Assembly: GCA_934644855.1 (NCBI GenBank)
Contig: CAKUDJ010000009.1
Coordinates: 1-11,047 of the forward strand
DNA length: 11,047 nucleotides
Reading direction: 5' to 3'
Source: an uncultured Elusimicrobiales bacterium
GTDB lineage: Bacteria > Elusimicrobiota > Elusimicrobia > Elusimicrobiales > Elusimicrobiaceae
In this document: one piece after another, positions 1 to 6,541 of the stretch
Layout: every line of letters begins with the position of its first letter
Position numbering within the stretch: the first letter of the stretch is position 1
Made by a program: the position numbers and the translations under genes
Notes under the pieces: model-generated
What the model was told of the DNA's origin: nothing
Database searches by the model: none
The model's input: the letters and a program-made list of their open reading frames with translations, nothing else

Positions 1-1219
1 CGGGGCTCATGCCCGGCAAGGTAATGGAGTTGGGCACCAAGCGGTTGCCCGTTTTTTCAATAGCGGCAAACAGCGGGTCGGACCCGTCCATCGGGGCGGG
101 GAACGGCATTTCCGGCTGTTCTACTACTTCTAAACTAATCTCGTCATCTCCTTCAAACAGTTTTTTTAATTCTTCCAAAAAAGTGTCTGGGTCCGTACCC
201 GGCAGCAGGCGCGCATTTAACAGGGCGGAGGCTTCGCCCGCAGTAGCGCCGCTATCCTTGCCGCCCGTCAGCACGGTGGGGGTAATGGTGTTTTTTAATT
301 GCGTGCGGAAAAACGGGTCTAACGCCACAATTTCCGCCGCCATGGCGCGGTTTTTTTCGTCCGCACCCAGTAAAAAGTGCATGGTGGTTTGGGCGTCTTC
401 GTCTTGCAGGGGGGCAATGGTTTTGAAAAATTTGTACGTGGTGGGGGTCATCCGTGCCGGAGCGTTGTATTGGGAAATTTTAGACAGCGCTTGGGACAGG
501 CGGTACACCGCGTTGTCGTCCGCCGGCATGGAAGAATGGCCCGCCGTGCCGTAAGCCGTTATTTTTATATCCATATACATTTTGGTAGAGGCTTCCGCAA
601 ACACAATGGAAATGCCGTCTTTATCGCGGATAATTCCGCCGCCCTCGTTTAAGGCAAAGGCGGGGTTGATTTCGCCCCAATGCTCGTCCGCCAACCATTT
701 GAGCCCGGTGGTACTGCCTACTTCTTCGCCGGACGTAGCCAGGAAAATGACATCTCTTTTTAAGGGGATTTTATGCTCTTTTATCCAGGTAAACAAGGCT
801 AAATAAACCGCGGTGTAATTTTTGGCGTCCGTGGAGCCCAGGCCGTAAATGTTGCCGTCTTCCAACGTGGCTTTATAGGGCGGATAAGTCCAGTTTTCGG
901 CGGCGGAGGCGGTATCTAAATGGGAAATTAACAAAAGCGGCTTTTGGGTGGAGTCGCTGCCTTTTAAGCGGGCCAAAATGTTGGCGCGCCCCGGCCGCGG
1001 GATTAAAATATCCCAATCAATGCCGTATTTATTGAGTTGTTTGTAAATAAACCGCGCGGCCTCGGTTTCGTTCGGCTCCGGCTCGGAAGTGTCAATGTTA
1101 ATAAGCGCGGTTAGGTAATCCTGCGCGCGTTTTTCCAAAACGGAGTAATCGTCCGCCGCGGTGCAAAACGCGGGGAACGCAACGAATAATAAGGAGGCCC
1201 ACAAAATCAGTTTTTTCAT
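1..1219 (-). CDS. Exported M20-family zinc metallopeptidase (partial, C-terminus beyond left edge)
   Basis: The frame is open from an ATG at 1219 to the window edge, about 406 codons without a stop. The product starts MKKLILWASLLFVAFPAFCTAA, a Sec signal peptide with likely cleavage near residue 21. The Cys at 19 lacks a proper lipobox, so it should be periplasmic or secreted rather than a lipoprotein. M20 di-zinc site residues are visible in order: H100 and D102 in SHLDT, D131 in GSTDAKN, E165-E166 in TSGEEVGS, and E192 in LNEGGG. The dimerisation-domain motif GTAGHSSMP follows near residue 225. The last zinc-ligand histidine lies outside the window. The family (CPG2/carboxypeptidase S-like) cleaves peptide or amide bonds near a free carboxyl end; the exact substrate cannot be told. 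No clear Shine-Dalgarno is seen; the ATG overlaps the stop of the upstream DUF192 gene by 4 bases (ATGA), which suggests coupled translation. Confidence 0.9.
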   Translation of the reverse strand, partial: MKKLILWASLLFVAFPAFCTAADDYSVLEKRAQDYLTALINIDTSEPEPNETEAARFIYKQLNKYGIDWDILIPRPGRANILARLKGSDSTQKPLLLISHLDTASAAENWTYPPYKATLEDGNIYGLGSTDAKNYTAVYLALFTWIKEHKIPLKRDVIFLATSGEEVGSTTGLKWLADEHWGEINPAFALNEGGGIIRDKDGISIVFAEASTKMYMDIKITAYGTAGHSSMPADDNAVYRLSQALSKISQYNAPARMTPTTYKFFKTIAPLQDEDAQTTMHFLLGADEKNRAMAAEIVALDPFFRTQLKNTITPTVLTGGKDSGATAGEASALLNARLLPGTDPDTFLEELKKLFEGDDEISLEVVEQPEMPFPAPMDGSDPLFAAIEKTGNRLVPNSITLPGMSP

Positions 1220-1656
1220 TTGGTATCCGTGGAAAAATGTAATTTAGTGCCCGTTTTTATGCCGTGCCTGGCACTAGCTCCCGACGGCAGTTCCAACACA
1301 TATTGGCCCTGCCCGTACACAACGGCAACGTCACTTTCCGGCGTGTAAGTGTAGGAATGGGGCACCTGCTCATGCACTTGGCGGACGGTTTTGTCCGGCG
1401 CAATAAAAATAATATCCAAATCTATCAGCGTGTTTTTCATCCAGAACGATTGCATTTCGTCCTGGCCCATAAAAAACAGCATACCGTCTGCCGGGGCTAA
1501 TTTTTTAACAAACATCAGGCCCTTTTCTAATTTTTTGGGCGTATCGGCCACGCGCGCGTGAACGGTAAAACCATCCGGCAGGGTCACCTCAACCCGGCGG
1601 GTACACCCGGCTAAACAAAAAGTCAAACCTATTAATAGAAAGGGCCATTTTTTCAT
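1216..1656 (-). CDS. DUF192 family lipoprotein
   Basis: This 146-residue protein begins MKKWPFLLIGLTFCLAGC, a signal peptide with a clean lipobox LAGC at 15-18. The mature protein should therefore be lipid-anchored at C18; T at +2 does not match the inner-membrane retention rule known from proteobacteria. The rest is one DUF192 domain (PF02643): GLMF near 47, GMLFFM at 58-63, the hallmark FWMKNTLIDLDIIF at 71-84, and YVLELPSG at 119-126. DUF192 is a small beta-barrel domain of unknown function found widely as a secreted or lipoprotein form. It is first in a two-gene minus-strand unit and its TGA overlaps the ATG of the exported M20 peptidase. No convincing Shine-Dalgarno precedes the ATG at 1656, and the upstream DNA is AT-rich. 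Identification of the domain is firm; function is unknown. Confidence 0.92.
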   Translation of the reverse strand: MKKWPFLLIGLTFCLAGCTRRVEVTLPDGFTVHARVADTPKKLEKGLMFVKKLAPADGMLFFMGQDEMQSFWMKNTLIDLDIIFIAPDKTVRQVHEQVPHSYTYTPESDVAVVYGQGQYVLELPSGASARHGIKTGTKLHFSTDTK

Positions 1657-1672
1657 ATATAATAGTTTAGCA

Positions 1673-1703
1673 AATATACGTTCTTTGCGTGTTGACGGTT
1701 CAA
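1673..1703 (-). promoter_or_regulatory. Possible promoter for the DUF192-M20 peptidase unit
   Basis: On the minus strand a TTGAAC box (1698-1703) and a TATATT box (1673-1678) are separated by 19 bases. Each resembles the sigma-70 consensus but the spacing is longer than ideal. A transcript would start about 10 bases before the ATG at 1656. This is a weak call made mainly because the divergent gap must contain a promoter. Confidence 0.3.
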
Positions 1704-1719
1704 AAACGGATTTTGTAAA
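1692..1719 (+). promoter_or_regulatory. Sigma-70-like promoter for the pilin gene
   Basis: TTGACG (1692-1697, 5 of 6 to consensus) is followed after 16 bases by TGTAAA (1714-1719, 4 of 6). Transcription would begin near 1726, giving a short leader that carries the strong GGAGGAGG site. Its -35 box abuts the possible -35 box of the divergent minus-strand promoter. Confidence 0.5.
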
Positions 1720-1730
1720 CTGAAAAAGTT

Positions 1731-1738
1731 GGAGGAGG
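1731..1738 (+). promoter_or_regulatory. Strong Shine-Dalgarno of the pilin gene
   Basis: GGAGGAGG ends 4 bases before the ATG at 1743. It is the strongest ribosome binding site in the window and fixes the pilin start. It suggests high expression, as expected of a structural pilin. Confidence 0.85.
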
Positions 1739-1742
1739 GATT

Positions 1743-2276
1743 ATGAAAAAAGGTTTTACTTTGATTGAATTATTGGTAGTAGTGCTTATTATCGGCATTT
1801 TGGCGGCTATGGCGCTGCCGCAATATTTTAAGGCGGTGGAGCGTTCCCGCATGGCGGAAGCGCAAAACCTGCTGGGCACTTTGGCCGATACCCAGCGGCA
1901 TAAATTTATGGAATTTAACCGCTATACGCAGGATTACCGCGGGCTTTCCGTAGTGCCTCAAGGGGCGCAAGGCAGCGTGTATTATACCAAAGGGGATGTT
2001 GTCACCGGGGCCAACTGCAACGGTTTTGCCATTGTACTGGAGCCGGAAACGGCATTTACCCAAGGGAACGTGACGGCCCGCCGCTATACGTCTACCGGCA
2101 CTTTGCAGTATGACTATGAACTGAAACAATACTATCAGGCGAAGGATTTAACCTGCCGCGGCATAAATTCCGCCGGGGAAGAACTCTGCGCCGATTTTTG
2201 CGGTACGGATACACCCAGCGAGTATTGTTGCACGGACGGGCGGCGGCAAGCCTGCCCGGAACCCGCCGCTTTATAG
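1743..2276 (+). CDS. Type IV pilin-like protein with cysteine-rich C-terminus
   Basis: This 177-residue protein has a textbook prepilin N-terminus: leader MKKG, then F5 as the first mature residue with the conserved glutamate E9 at mature position +5, and a hydrophobic helix to about residue 27. Such proteins are cut and N-methylated by prepilin peptidase (PilD) and assembled into type IV pili or type II secretion pseudopili. The helix continues amphipathically (KAVERSRMAEAQNLL) as in major pilins. The C-terminal globular part holds seven cysteines (92, 138, 149, 153, 162, 163, 171), six of them in the last 40 residues, probably forming a disulfide-bonded tail. It is monocistronic, with its own promoter, strong ribosome binding site and terminator. 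No assembly genes (pilB, pilC, pilD, pilQ) are nearby. Whether it is a major pilin, minor pilin or secretion pseudopilin cannot be decided; the single-gene setting and tail fit the scattered pilin paralogues of Elusimicrobiota. Confidence 0.92.
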   Translation: MKKGFTLIELLVVVLIIGILAAMALPQYFKAVERSRMAEAQNLLGTLADTQRHKFMEFNRYTQDYRGLSVVPQGAQGSVYYTKGDVVTGANCNGFAIVLEPETAFTQGNVTARRYTSTGTLQYDYELKQYYQAKDLTCRGINSAGEELCADFCGTDTPSEYCCTDGRRQACPEPAAL

Positions 2277-2300
2277 CCGCGGAGCTTTTCAGGTGCCCTG

Positions 2301-2329
2301 CCCGCTGCCCGGCGCGGCGGGGCTTTTTT
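2301..2329 (+). terminator. Rho-independent terminator after the pilin gene
   Basis: CCCGCTGC (2301-2308) pairs with GCGGCGGG (2314-2321) over 8 base pairs including one G-T wobble, with a 5-base loop CCGGC. GC and then six T residues follow (2324-2329). It lies 25 bases after the pilin stop and separates that gene from the opp operon. Confidence 0.8.
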
Positions 2330-2354
2330 ATTTAGTATAGCGGGGCAATGAAAT

Positions 2355-2363
2355 TGCTATAAT
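2355..2363 (+). promoter_or_regulatory. Extended -10 promoter of the opp operon
   Basis: TGCTATAAT contains a perfect TATAAT (2358-2363) preceded by the TGn extension (2355-2357). No good -35 box is visible at the usual spacing, which is tolerable for an extended -10 promoter. Only 6 bases separate the box from the oppD ATG at 2370, so the transcript would start at or next to that A. No Shine-Dalgarno precedes the ATG, consistent with leaderless translation. Confidence 0.6.
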
Positions 2364-2369
2364 AATAAT

Positions 2370-3347
2370 ATGAGTGATACCACGCCCGTTTTGGACGTGC
2401 AGGATTTGCACGTTTCTTTTACTACCGAAGACGGCCCCATTGAAGTATTGAAAGGGTTGTCCTATACGCTACCCAAAGGAAAGGTATTGGCGGTAGTGGG
2501 GGAATCGGGCAGCGGTAAAACGGTGCACGCGCTATCCTTACTGCGCCTGTTGCCGCCTACGGCCAACATTACCCAAGGACGGATTGGCTTTCGGGGGAAA
2601 GATATTCTCCGTTTATCCCCGGCTGAATTGCGCAAACTGCGCGGAAGCCGTATTTCTATGATTTTCCAAGACCCCATGACCAGCCTAAACCCTGTTTTTA
2701 CCGTGGGGCACCAATTAACCGAAACTATTTTAGCCCATACCAAAATGTCCAAGCTCCGCGCGCACGCCGCGGCGGTGCGCCTCTTAAAAAAAGTGGGCAT
2801 TGCGGATGCGGCCAAACGCTATTATGCGTATCCGTTCCAATTTTCCGGCGGAATGTGCCAGCGCGTAATGATTGCCATGGCGCTTGCGTTGCAGCCCGAT
2901 GTGTTGATTGCAGACGAACCTACCACCGCGTTGGATGTGACTATCCAGGCCCAAATTTTACACCTGATTAAAAAATTGCAAACCCAAACGGGGCTTTCCG
3001 CCGTGTTTATTACCCATAATTTAGCATTGGTGGCGGATGTGGCCGACGACGTATTGGTGCTTTACGGCGGGCTTTGTATGGAGCGCGCCCCGGTGGAAGA
3101 TTTATTCGCGCGCCCGCTTCACCCGTATACGCAGGGGTTGTTAAATTCTCTGGTGTCCGTGCATAAAAAGGCGGACGTGTTGCCCGCTATTCCGGGTTAT
3201 CCGCCGGTGCCCGGGCGTGAGGCGGCCGGCTGCCCGTTTGCCCCGCGTTGCCCCAAAGCGGTTAAAAAATGTTTTGAATCCCGCCCCCCGCTTAAAGAGT
3301 TCGGCCCGCGCGCCGTGGCCTGTTGGAACGTAAAGGAACCCCTATGA
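2370..3347 (+). CDS. oppD: Oligopeptide/dipeptide ABC transporter ATP-binding protein, OppD/DppD type
   Basis: This 325-residue cytoplasmic ATPase is one of the two nucleotide-binding subunits that power peptide import through the OppB/OppC channel. Visible elements are Walker A GESGSGKT (44-51), Q-loop FQDP (99-102), signature FSGGMCQR (158-165), Walker B VLIADEP (178-184) and switch H216. The signature has Cys where the family usually has Arg (LSGGMRQR). The C-terminal oligopeptide-transporter extension has cysteines at 288, 294, 301 and 318 in the CPFAPRC context. In DppD-type proteins of known structure the equivalent cysteines hold a [4Fe-4S] cluster. The start is taken at 2370 because homology begins at once (VLDVQDLHVSF) and it is the first ATG after the -10 box. 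It ends in an ATGA overlap with oppF. Whether the substrate is di- or oligopeptides, or another compound of this family (nickel, for example), is not settled by sequence, but the adjacent peptidase favours peptides. Confidence 0.95.
   Translation: MSDTTPVLDVQDLHVSFTTEDGPIEVLKGLSYTLPKGKVLAVVGESGSGKTVHALSLLRLLPPTANITQGRIGFRGKDILRLSPAELRKLRGSRISMIFQDPMTSLNPVFTVGHQLTETILAHTKMSKLRAHAAAVRLLKKVGIADAAKRYYAYPFQFSGGMCQRVMIAMALALQPDVLIADEPTTALDVTIQAQILHLIKKLQTQTGLSAVFITHNLALVADVADDVLVLYGGLCMERAPVEDLFARPLHPYTQGLLNSLVSVHKKADVLPAIPGYPPVPGREAAGCPFAPRCPKAVKKCFESRPPLKEFGPRAVACWNVKEPL
3332..3337 (+). promoter_or_regulatory. Shine-Dalgarno that sets the oppF start
   Basis: AAAGGA lies 6 bases before ATG 3344. 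This supports the ATG at 3344 over an in-frame TTG at 3323 that would add seven residues. Confidence 0.6.
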
Positions 3348-4333
3348 ACCCGGTAGAAATTACCCAACTGTATAAAACGTATACGCGCAAGCAGTTTTTG
3401 TCCTTCGGTAAGCAGGACGCTACCCCCGTTTTGCGCGGTATTACCCTTACCCTGAAAGAAAATAAAGTGTTGGGTTTGGTGGGGGAATCGGGCTGCGGAA
3501 AAACCACGCTTGCCAAAATTGTACTGGGGTTGGAAAAAGCCACCTCCGGCCGCGTGATTGTGGACGGCAAGGATGTAAGCAGTTTATCTAAAGCCGGGTT
3601 CAAAAAACTGCGCCGTTTTGTGCAGGTGGTGTTCCAGGACCCGTACTCCAGTTTGGACCCGCGCATGAGCGTGCGGCAGTTAATCAGCGAGCCGTTAGAT
3701 ATACACGGTTTGCACAAGCCGCGCGAAGAACGCCGGAAGGTACTGGAAGATTTAATCCGCTCCGTGGGGCTTTCGCCGGAGCATTTGAACCGCTATCCGC
3801 ATGAGTTTTCCGGCGGTCAACGCCAGCGTATTGCTATTGCGCGGGCGTTGGCGTTGGACCCCAAAATTTTAATTGCCGACGAACCCGTCAGCGCGTTGGA
3901 TGTGTCGGTTCAAGCGCAAATTTTGAATTTATTAAAAGAAATTAAAGAAAAACGGCATTTATCTATGTTGTTTGTATCGCACGATTTTGCCGTTGCCCGC
4001 TTTTTATGTGACGAAATTGCCGTTATGTATAAAGGCCAAATTTTGGAATATGCCCCCAGCGAGGAGCTGTTTTCCAACCCGCAGCACCCGTATACGGAAG
4101 CCTTGCTTTCCGCCGTGCCGGTGCCCAATCCCGCCCACCAAAAAAAGCGGGAGCCGGTATCGCTGGCCGTGCGGAAAGGGATGGAAAACCACCCCTGCCC
4201 GTTTGCCGCGCGGTGCAAATATGCAGGGGCACAATGCCGCTGTACGCAAACATTGGCCGAGGCTTGCCCGGGGCATTGGTGCGCGTGCGCCAAGCTGCCG
4301 TTTAAGGAACATAAAAGCGCATTTTCCGTTTAG
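3344..4333 (+). CDS. oppF: Oligopeptide/dipeptide ABC transporter ATP-binding protein, OppF/DppF type
   Basis: This 329-residue second ATPase of the transporter pairs with OppD. It has Walker A GESGCGKT (47-54), Q-loop FQDP (97-100), a canonical signature FSGGQRQR (155-162), Walker B ILIADEP (175-181) and switch H213. The SSLDPRM and PVSALDVSVQ stretches are typical of OppF. The C-terminal tail is unusually rich in cysteine (285, 291, 298, 300, 308, 313, 315), more than the four needed for the Fe-S site known in this subfamily. The start is the ATG at 3344, which overlaps the oppD stop by 4 bases and has AAAGGA 6 bases upstream. The gene is followed after 12 bases by the PepT-like peptidase, so it is cotranscribed. 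Confidence 0.95.
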   Translation: MNPVEITQLYKTYTRKQFLSFGKQDATPVLRGITLTLKENKVLGLVGESGCGKTTLAKIVLGLEKATSGRVIVDGKDVSSLSKAGFKKLRRFVQVVFQDPYSSLDPRMSVRQLISEPLDIHGLHKPREERRKVLEDLIRSVGLSPEHLNRYPHEFSGGQRQRIAIARALALDPKILIADEPVSALDVSVQAQILNLLKEIKEKRHLSMLFVSHDFAVARFLCDEIAVMYKGQILEYAPSEELFSNPQHPYTEALLSAVPVPNPAHQKKREPVSLAVRKGMENHPCPFAARCKYAGAQCRCTQTLAEACPGHWCACAKLPFKEHKSAFSV

Positions 4334-4345
4334 AGAGAAATAAAA

Positions 4346-5488
4346 ATGAATGAACAACGCTTATTAAATACTTTTTTGGAACTGGTCCGTACGGACAGCG
4401 AATCTTTTTTTGAACGCTCCATGCAGGAATTAACGGTGCGCAAATTGCAGGAATTGGGCGCCCGCGTGTATGTGGATAACGCCGGGGAAAAATATGAAAC
4501 CAACGCCCAAGGCAATGTGATGGCGTTTTTCCCGGGGACGGCCCCGAGTGAACCCATTTTGTTAGTGGCGCATTTGGATACCGTCCCGCCGGGCAAAGGC
4601 GTTAAGCCCATGGTGCAAAAAGACCGCATCACCAGTGACGGTACCACCGTTTTAGGTGCGGACGACAAAGCCGGCGTAGCCATTATTTTGGAATTACTGG
4701 CCGCCTTAAAAGAGCAGGAAAAACCTTATCCGCCCGTGGAAGTGTTGTTTACGCTGACGGAAGAACGCGGAATGTACGGTTCTAAAAATTTGGATTATAC
4801 CCGCTTAAAAAGCCGCGAAGGCGTTGTTTTGGATAACGAAGACCATGACGAATTACTGGTTCAAGGCCCCAGCGTAAGCGATATTGAAGTGTGGATTAAA
4901 GGTGTGGCCGCCCATGCGGGGGTTTGCCCGGAAAAAGGCATTTCCGCCGTAGAAGTAGCCGCCAAAGCATTAGCCAAAATGAAATTAGGCCGCGTGAATA
5001 AAGATACCGTAGCCAACTTTGCCATTATCCGCGCCGGAGAAGCGGCCACCAATGTGGTGACGGACGAAATCTATTTGAAAGGGGAAGCCCGCAGTTTATG
5101 CCCTAAAAAGTTGGAAAAAGAACTGGCCCATATTGAGGATTGTTTGAACGCGGCGGCCGCGCAATTTGTAAAAACCGTGGACGGCAAAACCATCCGCCCG
5201 CATATTACATTTAAGGCCACTTCGCGTTATGGGGCGGTGCAGGTTTCTAAACAGGCGCGTATTGTAAAATTGCTCAAAGCGGCTGCTAAACGCCAAGGCG
5301 TCAACTTGCGTATGGTGGGTTCCGGCGGCGGTTGTGATGCCAATGTGCTTTCCGGCTATGGGTTTACGTTACCTAATTTGGGGGTGGGTGTGCAAAACTG
5401 CCACACCACAAACGAATATTTGGAGCTAAAACCGTTTTTCACCGCATTCAAAACCGTGTTGGATACGGTGCTGAATTACCGTAAATAA
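4346..5488 (+). CDS. PepT-like M20 tripeptidase/aminopeptidase
   Basis: This 380-residue cytoplasmic enzyme has no signal peptide and resembles the PepT-like M20 subfamily (B. subtilis YqjE size class). Di-zinc and catalytic residues are all visible: H76 and D78 in AHLDTVPPG, D106 in LGADDKAG, catalytic E139 and metal E140 in TLTEERG, D163 in VLDNED, and H353 in NCHTTNE. H190 in AAHAG marks the dimerisation domain, and the GSGGGCDAN segment (326-333) is typical near the C-terminus. PepT-type enzymes remove N-terminal residues from tripeptides. Its position between oppF and oppB implies that it degrades peptides brought in by this transporter; that coupling is inference. A weak AGAGAG (4332-4337) is the only ribosome binding site candidate, 8 bases from the ATG. 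A second ATG 4 bases downstream is out of frame. Confidence 0.92.
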   Translation: MNEQRLLNTFLELVRTDSESFFERSMQELTVRKLQELGARVYVDNAGEKYETNAQGNVMAFFPGTAPSEPILLVAHLDTVPPGKGVKPMVQKDRITSDGTTVLGADDKAGVAIILELLAALKEQEKPYPPVEVLFTLTEERGMYGSKNLDYTRLKSREGVVLDNEDHDELLVQGPSVSDIEVWIKGVAAHAGVCPEKGISAVEVAAKALAKMKLGRVNKDTVANFAIIRAGEAATNVVTDEIYLKGEARSLCPKKLEKELAHIEDCLNAAAAQFVKTVDGKTIRPHITFKATSRYGAVQVSKQARIVKLLKAAAKRQGVNLRMVGSGGGCDANVLSGYGFTLPNLGVGVQNCHTTNEYLELKPFFTAFKTVLDTVLNYRK

Positions 5489-5512
5489 TTTTTAGTAAGG
5501 ATATTATCCCGT

Positions 5513-6538
5513 ATGTTTAATTACATTTTACGCCGCTTGTTATTGTTGCCCCTGGTTATTTTAGGGGTGACGTTTCTGCTTTTCTTTTTGACACAGCGGC
5601 TCAGCCCGGAAATGCGCGCCTCGTTATATATCAAAGACCCCCGGCAAATGGGCTCTTTGGAAGAAGTCATCCAAAAATACGGGTTGCGGGACAATGTGTT
5701 TAAGCAATACGGCCGTTGGTTGGGCAACGCCTTAAAAGGGGACCTGGGATACAGCCAAAGTGCCAATATGCCGGTATCCCAAGCCATTAAAGCCTATTTG
5801 CCCGCTACGGTGCAACTGGCGGTAGTGACGATTATTTTGGTGGTCTTTTTCGGCGTGTGGTTCGGGTGCGTGTCCGCCGTTAAAAAGGATAAGTGGCAGG
5901 ACGTGGCCGCGCGGTTGTTTTCCGTAGGGGGGTTTTCATTACCGATTTTTGTGTTGGGCTTGTTATTACTCATGCTCTTTTACGGCAAGCTCGGCTGGTT
6001 TGCCCCCGGCGGATATTCCGTTTATACGGATGTGGTGGTTCATAGCGGGGATTTCCATACTTATACCGGGTTTTTGTTGGTGGATTCCCTGCTCAACGGC
6101 AATTTGCGGGTGTTTGGGGATGTGTTATCCCATTTAGTGTTGCCGGCGGTCACGTTGTGCATTGGCTCTTTTGCGCTGATGGTGCGCGTGATGCGCTCCA
6201 GTATGTTGGAAGAATTGGGCAAAGATTATGTGCGCACCGCCCGCGCCAAAGGGCTTACGGAGCGCGCCGTCACTTATAAACACGCGGGCAAAAATGCCAT
6301 TATCCCGGTGATTACATTAGCCAGTATTCAGTTTATCCGCTTGTTGGGGGGAACGGTTATTGTGGAAACGATTTTTGAATACCCCGGTATCGGCCGCTTT
6401 GGCGTTATTGCCGCGCAGCAGTTGGATATTGCGGGCATTATGGGGTTTTCCCTGATGGTGGCGGTGTTGTTTGTGTTAGGTAATTTACTTTCGGATATTT
6501 TATATACGGCGGTGGACCCGCGTATCCGGTTGGATTAA
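5513..6538 (+). CDS. oppB: Peptide ABC transporter permease, OppB/DppB type
   Basis: This 341-residue inner-membrane protein forms half of the peptide channel. Its N-terminus MFNYILRRLLLLPLVILGVTF is the classic OppB/DppB first helix. It is followed by the periplasmic GDLGYSQS region and then about five more hydrophobic helices (near 97-120, 131-152, 205-225, 260-285, 305-328). The EAA loop that docks on the ATPases lies around residues 232-262 (EELGKDYVRTARAKG), and the C-terminus DPRIRLD is typical. TAAGGAT (5496-5502) serves as the ribosome binding site about 10 bases upstream. It is separated from the peptidase gene by 24 bases and from oppC by 3 bases, so all are in one operon. Confidence 0.95.
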   Translation: MFNYILRRLLLLPLVILGVTFLLFFLTQRLSPEMRASLYIKDPRQMGSLEEVIQKYGLRDNVFKQYGRWLGNALKGDLGYSQSANMPVSQAIKAYLPATVQLAVVTIILVVFFGVWFGCVSAVKKDKWQDVAARLFSVGGFSLPIFVLGLLLLMLFYGKLGWFAPGGYSVYTDVVVHSGDFHTYTGFLLVDSLLNGNLRVFGDVLSHLVLPAVTLCIGSFALMVRVMRSSMLEELGKDYVRTARAKGLTERAVTYKHAGKNAIIPVITLASIQFIRLLGGTVIVETIFEYPGIGRFGVIAAQQLDIAGIMGFSLMVAVLFVLGNLLSDILYTAVDPRIRLD

Positions 6539-6541
6539 CAA

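Noticed and set aside
9..806. Plus-strand open frames (9-554, 377-652, 582-806) opposite the first gene
   Set aside because: The minus strand encodes a continuous M20 peptidase with all expected motifs. The plus-strand frames have low-complexity Ser- or Arg-rich products typical of antisense shadows.
1658..1663. A perfect TATAAT on the plus strand between the divergent genes
   Set aside because: It has no -35 or TG extension and would make a long leader for the pilin; the TTGACG/TGTAAA pair closer to the gene is better placed.
3323..3343. An upstream in-frame TTG that would extend OppF by seven residues
   Set aside because: The ATG at 3344 has AAAGGA at a good distance, overlaps the oppD stop in the common ATGA arrangement, and family homology starts after it.
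3910..4357. Overlapping open frames on both strands across the oppF 3' end
   Set aside because: They arise from the GC-rich codons of oppF, show no recognisable domain and have no ribosome binding sites; oppF continues intact through them.
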